Source: Paenibacillus sp. FSL R5-0912 (lineage in GTDB: Bacteria; Bacillota; Bacilli; Paenibacillales; Paenibacillaceae). Taken from it: a stretch of DNA of 64,000 nucleotides. The stretch is from positions 930,001 to 994,000 of the forward strand of contig NZ_CP009282.1 of NCBI RefSeq assembly GCF_000758605.1, written 5' to 3'. The position numbers were made by a program, and so were the translations under genes. This document shows positions 39,817 to 48,665 of the stretch, in pieces (positions within the stretch are counted from its first letter, which is position 1; each line of letters opens with the position of its first letter). The notes below the pieces were generated by a model, which was not told where the DNA came from, ran no database searches, and saw only the letters and a program-made list of their open reading frames with translations.

Positions 39817-39939
39817 TTTATAACTTCATTGGATCATCAAAGTGTCCCCAGATTCGAACGAGTTCGTTGGAGCATAGACTTCGATAGAATAACTTCGCAA
39901 TCGGATGCGAAGCATCCGTATCTCTCAAGGCGCGCCATT
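39817..39939 (+). repeat. Inter-tRNA element ending in an echo of the tRNA-Arg 3' end
   Basis: Bases 39920-39939 repeat the tRNA-Arg tail 39799-39818 with one change in 20. The interior has two hairpins (AACGA-GT-TCGTT near 39857 and CGGATGC-GAA-GCATCCG near 39902) and shares the TTCGTTGGAGCATAG block with the element after tRNA-Glu. Confidence 0.65.
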
Positions 39940-39968
39940 ATTACTTTGCAGTATAGCTTTTATATTTA

Positions 39969-40042
39969 CGGGATGTAGCTCAGCTTGGTAGAGCACCTGG
40001 TTTGGGACCAGGGGGTCGCATGTTCAAATCGTGTCATCCCGA
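39969..40042 (+). tRNA. tRNA-Pro (TGG)
   Basis: Anticodon TGG, acceptor CGGGATG/CATCCCG, discriminator A. CCA is not encoded. Confidence 0.94.
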
Positions 40043-40054
40043 TATTTCACCTTT

Positions 40055-40125
40055 GCGGGTGTAGTTCAATGGTAGAACTTCAGCCTTCCAAGCTGATAGC
40101 GTGGGTTCGATTCCCATCACCCGCT
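40055..40125 (+). tRNA. tRNA-Gly (TCC)
   Basis: Anticodon TCC in CTTCCAAG, acceptor GCGGGTG/CACCCGC, discriminator T. CCA is not encoded. Confidence 0.94.
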
Positions 40126-40141
40126 TAAATAATAGTTGCAG

Positions 40142-40169
40142 AAACCCTTGATATTCAAGGGTTTTTGTT
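40142..40169 (+). terminator. Terminator of the rRNA-tRNA operon
   Basis: AAACCCTTGA-TAT-TCAAGGGTTT followed by TTG. The run of T continues after the stem. Confidence 0.85.
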
Positions 40170-40382
40170 TGTTTTATTCCAGGGACACGACAGGTTGATG
40201 CTGTTGTGTTTTTTTAGTGTGGGGCGGAAGTGTTACTTACTAAAAATACATAGTATATGCTGGTGGCCGCCCTATGGGCTGGTAATGCTATATTTTGCAG
40301 ACAGTCATGTTTATATAGACCTGTTATATTAGAACTATGGAAGTACAGGCACTATTTACTTGGAAGTTGAGGAGCATTTATT

Positions 40383-41333
40383 ATGACAGACAAAGTAATA
40401 CGGATCTTCAAGATTATTAACGCCATCCAGTCGAATCCCGGGATTACGGCTGCGGATCTGGCATTCCGGTGCGAGGTGAATATTAGAACGATTTATAGGG
40501 ACCTGGATGTGATCAGTCATTTTGCACCGGTGATGAATGAGGGGAGAGGAACGGGGTATAAGTTTATGGGGAAATTCTTCTTATACCCGCTGGATTTCTC
40601 CGAGCAGGAGGCGATGGCTTTCTCTCTGTTGCCCTCCGTGCTGGCTCCCGGCAAAATCCCCCCAGGTTTTCTATCTGCCTTTGACAAAGTCATGGGCACA
40701 CATCTGAAGGAGAAATCCAAACAGAATGGAATGCTTGAGAATATTTCAGATATTATTCAAATGGGCAAGCCTGCGTACCGCAAGGAGAGCCGGAATTTCC
40801 TGCAGCCGCTGATCGGGGCGATTATGGAACAACGGCGGATTCGTACGGTCTATCACTCGCAATTGCGGAACGAGACAACGCAGCGGGAGATTGATCCTTA
40901 TTATTTGATTCCGCGTGACCAGAGATTCTATCTGATTGGCTATTGCCACCTGAAGAGGGCAATCCGCACGTTTCGCATCAGCCGTTTTCAGCAGGTTGAG
41001 GTGACGGATACCTCCTTCGACAAAAGGGATTTTAATATTAAACAGTATCTGAAAAACACCTGGTCGATCGACCGGGGCAATAAGAATACGACCTTCAAAG
41101 TGCGGTTTCATCCGGAGGTAGCACGTTACATCAAAGAAGAGGAATTGTTCGTTCATCCACGGATGACCGACGAAGAAGACGGAAGTCTGCTGTTTGAAGT
41201 CACTGTCAATAATGACAAGGAATTTATCAAGTGGATTCTGCAATATGGTCCTAACGCCGAGATTCTTGAGCCGGCATCCGCGAGACAGGGACTGAGGCAG
41301 CAGCTGGAGCAGTGGATGAATGTGTATTATTAG
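40383..41333 (+). CDS. WYL-domain transcriptional regulator (YafY type)
   Basis: 316 residues. N-terminal HTH_11 (RIFKIINAIQSNPGITAADLAFRCEVNIRTIYRDLDVI), then the WYL domain with YYLIPRDQRFYLIGYCHLKRAIRTFRISRFQQVEV and the C-terminal WCX extension (EVTVNNDKEFIKWILQYGPNAEILEPASARQGLRQQLEQW). Such proteins sense small ligands or nucleic acid ends and control stress or metabolic genes. Target unknown; it stands alone between two terminators. Confidence 0.9.
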   Translation: MTDKVIRIFKIINAIQSNPGITAADLAFRCEVNIRTIYRDLDVISHFAPVMNEGRGTGYKFMGKFFLYPLDFSEQEAMAFSLLPSVLAPGKIPPGFLSAFDKVMGTHLKEKSKQNGMLENISDIIQMGKPAYRKESRNFLQPLIGAIMEQRRIRTVYHSQLRNETTQREIDPYYLIPRDQRFYLIGYCHLKRAIRTFRISRFQQVEVTDTSFDKRDFNIKQYLKNTWSIDRGNKNTTFKVRFHPEVARYIKEEELFVHPRMTDEEDGSLLFEVTVNNDKEFIKWILQYGPNAEILEPASARQGLRQQLEQWMNVYY

Positions 41334-41370
41334 GGAATATACATAGAAAAATGCAAATACGATGATCCCA

Positions 41371-41403
41371 AGAAACCCCTGACTTATGAAGTCAGGGGTT
41401 TCT
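41371..41403. terminator. Bidirectional terminator between WYL regulator and catalase
   Basis: AGAAACCCCTGACTT (41371-41385) pairs perfectly with 41389-41403 across a 3-nt loop. Confidence 0.85.
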
Positions 41404-41427
41404 GTGCGCTGAAGGGTGCAAGTGGAG

Positions 41428-42891
41428 TTACTCCGGTACCACCAGTCCCAACCCGTCCGCAATACGCCGGCCAAATTCCGGATCAGCTTTGTAGAAATGG
41501 CCAATCTGGCGAAGCTTGATCTCATCTGACTCGACAGGAGTCATCGCGCCTACAATATTGCGTACGAGCCGGGCACGCTCCTCTTCACCCAGCAGACGAT
41601 AGAGATCACCCGGCTGGGTGAAATGATCGTTGTGATCATAAGGGACACTATCGGCTTGGCCGGAGACTGCAAAAGCAGCCGGTTTATCCTGCGGCGATTC
41701 AGTTGCCCCGCCGAAGCTGTTAGGCTCGTAATACACGGAGCCTCCGCCGTTATTAGTGTGATTCAGCGCGCCGTCCCGCTGATTATTGTTCACCTCGGCG
41801 ATGGGCCGGTTAATCGGCAGGTGGTTGTGATTCGCTCCTACCCGGTAGCGGTGGGCGTCGCCGTAGGCGAAGAGGCGGCCCTGGAGCATTTTATCAGGAG
41901 AGGCTTCTATCCCTGGCACAAATGATCCCGGAGAGAAGGTAGCCTGCTCTACTTCGGTGAAGTAGTTCTCCGGATTGCGGTCCAGCACCATGCGGCCCAC
42001 CTCAATCAGCGGGTAATCCTTCTGGGACCATACCTTGGTAACATCAAACGGGTCGAAACGGTAGGTGTCAGCATCCTCTATAGGCATGATCTGCACATGC
42101 AGTCTCCAGGCGGGGAAATCCCCTTTGTCGATCGCATTAAACAAGTCCTCTGTATGATAATCCGGGTTATCGCCGGCAATCTGCGCAGCCAGATTAACAT
42201 CGAGATTCTTGACGCCCTGCTCTGTTTTGAAATGGTATTTCACCCATACTGCCGCGCCTTCTGCATTCACCCACTTGAACGTATGGCTGCCGAAGCCGTG
42301 CATATGACGGAGGGTGGCCGGTATGCCGCGGTCAGACATCAGAATGGTAACCTGGTGCAGGGATTCCGGGGAGAGCGACCAGAAATCCCACACAGCGTTC
42401 GGGTTCTTCAGATGCGTCTGCGGATGGCGTTTCTGAGTATGGATAAAGTCCGGGAATTTAATTGCATCACGGATGAAAAAGACAGGTGTATTGTTGCCGA
42501 CGAGGTCGTAGTTGCCTTCTTCGGTGTAGAATTTCACGGCAAAGCCGCGCGGATCGCGCACGGTATCGGAAGATCCCGATTCTCCGGCTACAGTGGAAAA
42601 GCGGATGAACATCGGTGTGCGTTTGCCGACTTCAGACAAGAAGGAAGCCTTCGTATATTGGGAGAGATCATTGGTGACTTCAAAATAACCATGGGCACCG
42701 GCGCCTTTGGCATGGACGACACGTTCAGGAACACGCTCCCGGTTGAAATGGGCTAATTTCTCCAGCAGATGAACATCCTGCAGCAAAGTGGGTCCGGGGG
42801 AACCGGCTGTCATAGAATTCTGGTTGTCACCTACCGGGGCACCCCAGCTTGTCGTTAGTTTGTTATTGCTCTCACTCATGAATACAGTCAC
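41428..42891 (-). CDS. katA: Catalase, heme-dependent (monofunctional, clade 3 type)
   Basis: 487 residues, small-subunit catalase that breaks down hydrogen peroxide. Catalytic His in [13 protein letters not shown], Asn in [11 protein letters not shown], proximal heme Tyr in [14 protein letters not shown]. Length and N-terminus ([20 protein letters not shown]) match clade 3 enzymes such as Bacillus KatA. AGGTGACTGTATTC lies ahead of the ATG. A perfect PerR box upstream indicates derepression by peroxide. Confidence 0.95.
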   Translation of the reverse strand: MTVFMSESNNKLTTSWGAPVGDNQNSMTAGSPGPTLLQDVHLLEKLAHFNRERVPERVVHAKGAGAHGYFEVTNDLSQYTKASFLSEVGKRTPMFIRFSTVAGESGSSDTVRDPRGFAVKFYTEEGNYDLVGNNTPVFFIRDAIKFPDFIHTQKRHPQTHLKNPNAVWDFWSLSPESLHQVTILMSDRGIPATLRHMHGFGSHTFKWVNAEGAAVWVKYHFKTEQGVKNLDVNLAAQIAGDNPDYHTEDLFNAIDKGDFPAWRLHVQIMPIEDADTYRFDPFDVTKVWSQKDYPLIEVGRMVLDRNPENYFTEVEQATFSPGSFVPGIEASPDKMLQGRLFAYGDAHRYRVGANHNHLPINRPIAEVNNNQRDGALNHTNNGGGSVYYEPNSFGGATESPQDKPAAFAVSGQADSVPYDHNDHFTQPGDLYRLLGEEERARLVRNIVGAMTPVESDEIKLRQIGHFYKADPEFGRRIADGLGLVVPE

Positions 42892-42928
42892 CTCGTATTA
42901 GGATTTGATTTTAGATTAAGTATAAGTT

Positions 42929-42980
42929 TTATAATAACAAAAAATTAAATAAAATCAATCCTTTTTTATAATTATTATAA
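42929..42980 (-). promoter_or_regulatory. PerR boxes and promoter of the catalase gene
   Basis: TTATAATTATTATAA at 42966-42980 matches the PerR consensus TTATAATNATTATAA at every position. A weaker copy (TTATAATAACAAAAA, 42929-42943) overlaps the inferred -10. On the minus strand TTGATT (42958-42953) is a plausible -35. The remaining bases to 43216 contain only a terminator. Confidence 0.8.
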
Positions 42981-43127
42981 TTAACTATATGCGGAAGAAG
43001 TTGTGATCATGATAATGCGGACTGCCTCTGGGCACGGAATATATCTCGCAATATTGGATGGCAAGGGCAAGAGCGAGAGAGAGGGAAAGGGAGGTATGAA
43101 GCTGAAGAAGTAAGGTGACAACGTCAA

Positions 43128-43158
43128 AAACCCTCTACGTTAGGCGTAAGAGGGTCTC
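43128..43158 (-). terminator. Terminator downstream of the discoidin gene
   Basis: ACCCTCTACG...CGTAAGAGGGT stem with one bulged base; on the minus strand it is followed by TTTTTGACG. Confidence 0.7.
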
Positions 43159-43216
43159 TATTGCTGCCATCAGTCAGGAAAGCGGCCTGTATCAAATAAG
43201 CAGATGTGAGCGTTAA

Positions 43217-43741
43217 TTATTCGTACAGTTCCAGCTCGCCTATAGAAGTGGAGTAAGCGCCGTTGTTGGCGGTAATGACCAGCCTGTAGCTGGTATAGTC
43301 ACCTGTTGAAGAGAGGTTGAAGTAGTAAGAGGAACCCGGATAATAAAGGCCGGACTGGCTGCTCAGAACGACCCAGCTGCCGCCGTTACTGGAGCCCTGT
43401 AGGGTCCAGGTTTTTGGCACATTCGCCTGAGGCTGGGATGAGGTGGTAAGCCTATAGCTGCGTACCTTTTTGGAAGTGCCAAAGCTGTATTGCAGATATC
43501 CTGAGCTGCCGCTGGAAGTGGAATAATAGGTGCTGTAATCATGGTCAAAAGCTTTGTAGGCTTCATGGAATGCCCATTCGCTGCTGGCGGAGGCGGTACC
43601 CGCCGGACTTGTGTTGGAGGTCATCACTGGAACAAGATTTCCGGCAGCACTAGCTCCGGTTAAGCTGATCGCAGAAGCCATAAGCAGAGTCCCCAAGCCG
43701 ATACCTACTTTTTTGAAGCTGCCCATTCGTTGCAATTGCAT
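43217..43741 (-). CDS. Secreted discoidin (F5/8 type C) domain protein
   Basis: 174 residues: signal peptide (cleavage near ASA-AG, residue 33), then a single carbohydrate-binding jelly roll. Features are TASASSEWAFHEAYKAFDHDYSTYYS, LQYSFGTSKKVRSYRLTTSS, PKTWTLQGSSNGGSWVVL and the final IGELELYE. Length equals one CBM32-like module with no catalytic domain, so it probably binds glycans outside the cell. GGGAGATGGG precedes the ATG. A LacI-type site lies about 100 bases upstream. Confidence 0.85.
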   Translation of the reverse strand: MQLQRMGSFKKVGIGLGTLLMASAISLTGASAAGNLVPVMTSNTSPAGTASASSEWAFHEAYKAFDHDYSTYYSTSSGSSGYLQYSFGTSKKVRSYRLTTSSQPQANVPKTWTLQGSSNGGSWVVLSSQSGLYYPGSSYYFNLSSTGDYTSYRLVITANNGAYSTSIGELELYE

Positions 43742-43843
43742 TTGCCCATCTCCCTTTGTAGTGGTTTTACCTGCTTCACTTGTGCGTGTTTGGCCTAAAT
43801 GAACTCCCGGGAACTTCTAGCCGCTCATCGCCTACCTTATTGT

Positions 43844-43855
43844 GCAAACGTTTGT
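43844..43855. promoter_or_regulatory. LacI-family-type operator upstream of the discoidin gene
   Basis: GCAAACGTTTGT, an almost perfect dyad with central CG. The same core occurs upstream of the glucan phosphorylase gene. The rest of the 43742-44129 gap shows no gene. Confidence 0.5.
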
Positions 43856-44047
43856 AGCACAGTATCACTGTAACCTAAGTGAACTGAAAATATTGTCGGA
43901 ATTGGACAAGCAGCCAAAAAAAATTGGTTTGGGAAACTGATTTCACTAAGAGTAGGATATTTGCCCGGAATTCCGCTGAAAAGCAGATTAAATGAAGATG
44001 ATTAATGTTATTAAAGATAAAGAATATGAACTAAAAACTCGTGAAAC

Positions 44048-44076
44048 CTAAAAATTCCCGCCCGCTAAAGCGGGCA
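44048..44076 (-). terminator. Terminator after the glucan phosphorylase gene
   Basis: GCCCGCT-AA-AGCGGGC (44060-44075), read on the minus strand as a stem followed by GGGAATTTTTAGG. Confidence 0.75.
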
Positions 44077-44129
44077 GGAGGGAACGAAGAAAGGGCATAT
44101 AGGAGGAAGCTGCAGAACTGCGACGCGAA

Positions 44130-45746
44130 TCAGCCTTTGATGTACATCCGGTTATAGTATTCATCCAGCATGCGTTTGGTGGCGAACTCGGTGCGGGTGG
44201 TCTCAATGCTGCGGTGCATCATCTGCACCCACTTGTCTTTGTTCTCATAGAAGGTCGGCAGAACGCGGTTCAGGAGTGTATCATACAGGGCATCGCTATC
44301 GTGCTGGTCAAGTACAGCAAAATCAGTAGTCTCAAAGCCGTCCCCGATCTGCCAGCCGTTCTCGCCGTCTATACAGGCCTCCGGCCACCAGCCGTCAAGG
44401 ATGGAGCAGTTGAGGACGCCGTTCATGGCGGCCTTCATACCGGAGGTTCCGCTGGCTTCCAGCGGTCTGCGCGGATTGTTCAGCCAGATATCGGAGCCGC
44501 GGGTGAGCTGGGCCCCGATGGTCATATCGTAGTTTTCCAGGAAAACTACACTTTTCGGGTATTTTTTCATCATGGCTACGAGGTTGCTGACGATTCTCTT
44601 GCCGTTATCATCCAGCGGATGCGCTTTGCCGGAGAAGACAATCTGAACTTTGCCGCTCTCCAGGTAAGGCTCAATCACCTCGGGCTGGGAGAAGATCAGG
44701 TCACTGCGTTTGTAGGGAGCCGCGCGGCGGGAGAAGCCAATGAGCAGATTGTCTGCATTCAGGGCAATCCCGGAACGCTCTTCGATGAAGCTGATCAGCT
44801 CCTGCTTGATCTCCTTATGCACAGCCCACAGGTCGCCGCCTTCTTCAAAAGCACGGGTCATCCGTTCATCTACCCAGGTAGGCGTATGAATTGCATTGGT
44901 AATGCCGATGATCTCGGACCGGCCGGCGACTTCCTTCCACATTTTATTAGCGGTGTCGGCATGGAGCTGGGCAACGGCATTCGAGATGCGTGACAGGCGC
45001 AGGCCGGCTACCGTCATGTTGAACGGTTCTCCGCCGATCCGTTCCATCTGGGCGCGGGTTAAGCCGTTAAATGCACCCATGTACTCCAGACGGTCGAGCG
45101 GATGGGTCTCATTACCTTCCTTGATCGGTGTATGTGTAGTGAACACAACCTCTTCCCGTGTAGCTTTCCAGGCTTCCTCAAAAGTACTGCCGCCGGACAT
45201 CTTCTCACGGATCAGCTCAATTGCAGCAAGGGCCGCATGCCCCTCGTTGAAGTGATAGACATCAACCGGAATTCCCAGAGCACGCATGGCTTTGACGCCG
45301 CCGATCCCCAGGACAATCTCCTGGGCAATGCGTTCTTCCCCGAACCAGCCATAGAGCTGGCCTGTAATCCAGGCATCACTGTTCTCGGGAATATCGGTAT
45401 CCAGCAGATAAAGCGGGCTGTTGCCGAAATGCTCTGTTTTCCACACTTTGCAGACGACATCGGTTTTTCTGACTTTTACCGTAACCTTGACGCCGGTATC
45501 TTCAAGGAACTCATACACATAATTATGGTAGGAGTCGTACGGATTGCCGTTTGCATCAATTTTCTGGTCCGTGTAGCCTTGTTTCCATTTGAGTCCGATG
45601 GGGATGACGGGAGCTCCTATATCCTTGGCACCTTTGATGTAATCTCCGGCCAGAATGCCCAGGCCTCCGGCGTACATTTTGAAGTCGGAATGGAGCCCGT
45701 ACTCCATGCTGAAATAAGCTACTGACGGCAGTTGGTTCTCGTTCAC
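44130..45746 (-). CDS. glgP: Alpha-glucan phosphorylase, short GT35 form
   Basis: 538 residues. It opens VAYFSMEYGLHSDFKMYAGGLGILAGDYIKGAKD and ends around NNPRRPLEASGTSGMKAAMNGVLNCSILDGWWPE, where Lys in GMKAAMNG binds pyridoxal phosphate. It matches the short (about 540-residue) bacterial/archaeal glucan phosphorylases lacking the long N-terminal extension. It releases glucose 1-phosphate from alpha-1,4-glucans. No other glycogen gene is adjacent. A perfect GCAAACGTTTGC dyad 64 bases upstream suggests LacI-type carbohydrate control. Confidence 0.92.
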   Translation of the reverse strand: MNENQLPSVAYFSMEYGLHSDFKMYAGGLGILAGDYIKGAKDIGAPVIPIGLKWKQGYTDQKIDANGNPYDSYHNYVYEFLEDTGVKVTVKVRKTDVVCKVWKTEHFGNSPLYLLDTDIPENSDAWITGQLYGWFGEERIAQEIVLGIGGVKAMRALGIPVDVYHFNEGHAALAAIELIREKMSGGSTFEEAWKATREEVVFTTHTPIKEGNETHPLDRLEYMGAFNGLTRAQMERIGGEPFNMTVAGLRLSRISNAVAQLHADTANKMWKEVAGRSEIIGITNAIHTPTWVDERMTRAFEEGGDLWAVHKEIKQELISFIEERSGIALNADNLLIGFSRRAAPYKRSDLIFSQPEVIEPYLESGKVQIVFSGKAHPLDDNGKRIVSNLVAMMKKYPKSVVFLENYDMTIGAQLTRGSDIWLNNPRRPLEASGTSGMKAAMNGVLNCSILDGWWPEACIDGENGWQIGDGFETTDFAVLDQHDSDALYDTLLNRVLPTFYENKDKWVQMMHRSIETTRTEFATKRMLDEYYNRMYIKG

Positions 45747-45809
45747 TTGATAAGCCTCCTAAATATGATTTAGATTATTATTGGCCAAGCTGCAGGCTTT
45801 ATCTAAGAT

Positions 45810-45821
45810 GCAAACGTTTGC
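45810..45821. promoter_or_regulatory. LacI-family-type operator upstream of glgP
   Basis: GCAAACGTTTGC, a perfect 12-base palindrome with central CG, typical of LacI/GalR-family sites. It only partly fits the CcpA cre consensus. Confidence 0.6.
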
Positions 45822-45939
45822 TCAAAAGAATATGTTAGGCTCTGGAAGCGATTGCACACCTATTCTAGCACATTTGTCTTTAAAAAGCACAACGAAGTTT
45901 TGATAAAAAAAATTCTTCAAAGCTTCCATTCATAAAAAT

Positions 45940-45968
45940 TTGATTAACCCGGCTGAAGGCCATAAGAT
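45940..45968 (+). promoter_or_regulatory. Promoter of the ribokinase gene
   Basis: TTGATT 45940-45945, 17-bp spacer, TAAGAT 45963-45968. Confidence 0.45.
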
Positions 45969-46066
45969 AAGAGGATAACAACCAGTAACGCCGGTGCCGT
46001 CCCTTCCATGGAGAAGGTAGCCTTAATGGCGAAGAAACAATGGAAATAAACCAAGTGGTGGTGTTC

Positions 46067-47008
46067 ATGTTGAGTATAGTCGTAATTGGAAGTCTGAATA
46101 TGGATATGGTAGTACGCGCGAAACGGGCTCCGGAAGCGGGCGAGACGCTGTTTGGCCAGGAGTTCGCATTGTCCCCCGGCGGGAAAGGTGCCAATCAGGC
46201 CGTTGCTGCAGCCAGACTTGGCGCAGAGGTAACCATGATCGGCAGAGTGGGCCGGGACTCTTTTGGCAGCGGACTGCTGGAGGTTATGACACAGGAGCAG
46301 GTTCACACCGGATATATCACGCAGAGTGAGTCACAGGCTACAGGAGTCGCCTCCATTGTGGTGGACGGAGAAGGCGAGAACCGGATTATCGTGGTGCCCG
46401 GTGCGAATGTCGAGATGAAGCCGGCTGATATTGAAGCACTTGAACCGGTTATCCGCCAAGCCGGAATTGTCGTCATGCAGCTGGAGACGGACCTGACGAT
46501 GGTAGAGGCTGCGGCTGCCGTTGCTTCCCGCCATGGAATTCCGGTGATCCTCAACCCGGCACCGGCTCAGCCGCTCGGAGATGAATTGCTTCATCATGTG
46601 ACTTACCTGACTCCGAATGAAACAGAGGCGGGCATTCTGGCCGGTATTTCGGTAGGGAGTGTGGATGATGCGGAGCGTGCGGCACGGATTTTGCTGCAAA
46701 AAGGGGTTCAGCATATTATTGTCACACTGGGCTCCAAAGGGGCGCTGATTGTGAATGCCGCCGGCAGCCTGCATGTTCCCGGGTTCCCGGTACAAGCTGT
46801 AGATACAGTGGCGGCGGGCGACTCCTTCAACGGGGCATTGGCTTGGCAGCTTACCCGCGGGAAAACGCTGGATGAAGCGGTCAGATTCGCGAATGCGGTC
46901 GGTGCACTGGCGGTTGGCAAAGCGGGAGCGATTCCTTCGCTTCCAAGATTGCAAGAGGTGAAGCAGTTCCTGCAGGAAGCTGCTGATGCCGAGCCGGGCG
47001 CACAGTAG
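46067..47008 (+). CDS. rbsK: Ribokinase
   Basis: 313-residue PfkB-family kinase converting ribose to ribose 5-phosphate. Motifs: IGSLNMDMVVRAKRAPEAGET, the N-terminal GGKGANQAVAAARLGAEV, and the C-terminal DTVAAGDSFNGALAW with catalytic Asp. The frame opens at 46040, but GGTGGTG before ATG 46067 gives the better start. No ribose transporter or RbsR gene lies next to it; related PfkB sugar kinases remain possible. Confidence 0.88.
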   Translation: MLSIVVIGSLNMDMVVRAKRAPEAGETLFGQEFALSPGGKGANQAVAAARLGAEVTMIGRVGRDSFGSGLLEVMTQEQVHTGYITQSESQATGVASIVVDGEGENRIIVVPGANVEMKPADIEALEPVIRQAGIVVMQLETDLTMVEAAAAVASRHGIPVILNPAPAQPLGDELLHHVTYLTPNETEAGILAGISVGSVDDAERAARILLQKGVQHIIVTLGSKGALIVNAAGSLHVPGFPVQAVDTVAAGDSFNGALAWQLTRGKTLDEAVRFANAVGALAVGKAGAIPSLPRLQEVKQFLQEAADAEPGAQ

Positions 47009-47202
47009 ATTTAGCGTAAGGAACGTGTAAACGGTCCTTTGAGATTCGTAAGTTCATTCTGTATAAGGATTCTGGTTAATATATTGCGGGGATTGTTGTA
47101 TTCTGTGCAGGATTGTCTAACTAACCAGACACGGAATGCTGCGGATAAGCGGGCCGGGCGGTTAATTCACAGGCTTAGCCTGATACCTAAGGAGCTGGAG
47201 CG

Positions 47203-47967
47203 ATGAGCGGTACAGTAACCGTTAAGAATGTAACCCTCGGGGAGGGGATGCCCAAAATCTGCGTTCCGCTGGTCGGAACAACGTTATCCGAGCTTCGGGA
47301 AGAGGCGGAGGCCCTTAAGGCTCTGGCTCCGGATGTGGTGGAGTGGCGGAGCGATTTCTTCAGCCAAGTGGAGGATATCGCAGCGGTAACGGAGGTATTG
47401 GAGGAAATCCAGCGTGTTCTGCCGGAGGTTCCGCTGATCTTCACGTTCCGCAGCGCCCAAGAGGGCGGGGAGAAGGAAATCTCCACGGAATATTACTTCC
47501 GGCTCAACAAAGCTGCTGTGGAGAGCGGATACGTTGATATTGTGGATGTGGAGTTGTTTAACGAGGAACAGGAGGTCCGCGGGCTGATTGCCACAGCGCA
47601 TGACAATGCGGTATTCGTGATTATATCGAATCATGACTTCCATGGCACGCCGTCACAGGATGAAATCGTCTCCCGGCTGCGCAGAGCACAGGAGCTTGGC
47701 GGAGATCTGCCGAAGATTGCTGTGATGCCGCAGAGTGCGGGGGATGTGCTGACCCTGCTGGCAGCGACAAACAAGATGCAGGAGCAGTATGCGGACCGTC
47801 CGATCATTACGATGTCGATGGCCGGAGAGGGCGTAATCAGTCGGCTTGCCGGTGAAATCTTCGGCTCGGCGCTGACCTTCGGGGCGGCGCATAAGCCTTC
47901 GGCTCCGGGTCAGGTAGCGGTTGCCGAGCTGCGCAGTGTGCTGGAGCTGCTGCACCGCAGCTTATAA
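47203..47967 (+). CDS. aroD: Type I 3-dehydroquinate dehydratase
   Basis: 254 residues. Catalyses the third step of the shikimate pathway through a Schiff base. The Schiff-base Lys lies in LPKIAVMPQSAGDVL, the catalytic His in ISNHDFHGTP, and VEWRSDFF begins the barrel. AAGGAGCTGGAGCG precedes the ATG. It is a single gene with its own terminator, apart from other aro genes. Confidence 0.93.
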   Translation: MSGTVTVKNVTLGEGMPKICVPLVGTTLSELREEAEALKALAPDVVEWRSDFFSQVEDIAAVTEVLEEIQRVLPEVPLIFTFRSAQEGGEKEISTEYYFRLNKAAVESGYVDIVDVELFNEEQEVRGLIATAHDNAVFVIISNHDFHGTPSQDEIVSRLRRAQELGGDLPKIAVMPQSAGDVLTLLAATNKMQEQYADRPIITMSMAGEGVISRLAGEIFGSALTFGAAHKPSAPGQVAVAELRSVLELLHRSL

Positions 47968-47978
47968 TCAAGAATAGA

Positions 47979-48021
47979 GAAGGATGTTCCCGGGCCTGTG
48001 AAATGGCGGGAGCATCCTTTT
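47979..48021 (+). terminator. Intrinsic terminator after aroD
   Basis: AAGGATGTTCCCG pairs with CGGGAGCATCCTT, followed by TTTCG. Confidence 0.8.
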
Positions 48022-48023
48022 TC

Positions 48024-48094
48024 GAAATATAAGAATTTATATGCTTCACGCTATCAATTATCCTTCTATTTCTCGCTGAAACGGTACCGCCCTT
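48024..48094. repeat. Interspersed hairpin repeat, copy C
   Basis: AAATATAAGAATTTATATGC...AATTATCCTTCTATTT followed by CTCGCTGAAACGGTACCGCCCTT. Same arms and tail as the copies at 21223 and 23268. Confidence 0.75.
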
Positions 48095-48156
48095 GTGGAA
48101 TGATGGCATATCATACTCGGTCTTTCAGTACGGCACCCCGACATACCTGCAAACAG

Positions 48157-48564
48157 CTACAACTCAGGGAGGCTGCTGCTGTCTATTTCCAGTCCACGCT
48201 CCATAAATACCTCTTTGGCCACAAAAGTAGCATTAAGCACACGCGGAAATCCGGCGTATGGCACGCAGTGCAGAATGGCCTCGATAACCTCTTTTGGGGA
48301 AAGTCCTACATTAAGGGCGGCATTGATGTGAACAGTGAGCTGGGGCTCGCAGCCGCCAAGTGTTGTCAGGGAGGATAGGGTTACTAACTGCCGCTGCCGC
48401 AAATCCAGCCCTTCACGGGAGTAAATGTCCCCAAAGGCAAACTCGATCACAAATTTCCCAAGATCGGGAGAGATGTCTTTTAGGGATTCGATTACCTTTG
48501 CTCCTCCAGTACCATCCACCTCCATCAGCTTCTTCCAACCACGTTCATAACGTTCTGTAGTCAT
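48157..48564 (-). CDS. Carboxymuconolactone decarboxylase family protein
   Basis: 135 residues, all-helical. RQRQLVTLSSLTTLGGCEPQLTVHINAALNVGLSPKEVIEAILHCVPYAGFPRVLNAT is the CMD/AhpD-like core. The classic CxxC redox pair is not present (single Cys in GGCEPQ and LHC), so it is closer to true gamma-carboxymuconolactone decarboxylases. Divergent from a MerR gene, with a MerR-type promoter between them. Actual substrate unknown. Confidence 0.88.
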   Translation of the reverse strand: MTTERYERGWKKLMEVDGTGGAKVIESLKDISPDLGKFVIEFAFGDIYSREGLDLRQRQLVTLSSLTTLGGCEPQLTVHINAALNVGLSPKEVIEAILHCVPYAGFPRVLNATFVAKEVFMERGLEIDSSSLPEL

Positions 48565-48605
48565 AGGTTAACCTCCATTTAATTTCGTTTTGTTGTCCTG
48601 TATTC

Positions 48606-48636
48606 AGGTTACAGCTTAGAGCGCGCTCTAATGCAA
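48606..48636 (-). promoter_or_regulatory. MerR-activated promoter of the CMD gene
   Basis: On the minus strand TTGCAT (48636-48631) and TAACCT (48611-48606) are separated by 19 bases. The spacer contains the dyad TTAGAGCGCGCTCTAA (48616-48631). A 19-bp spacer with a central dyad is the hallmark of MerR-family activation. Confidence 0.75.
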
Positions 48637-48665
48637 CCTTTCATTTGGTGTGCTAAGATTGGGCA

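Noticed and set aside
43844..45821. CcpA cre sites
   Set aside because: The dyads lack the TGW...WCA ends of the cre consensus; a LacI-type site is the safer call.
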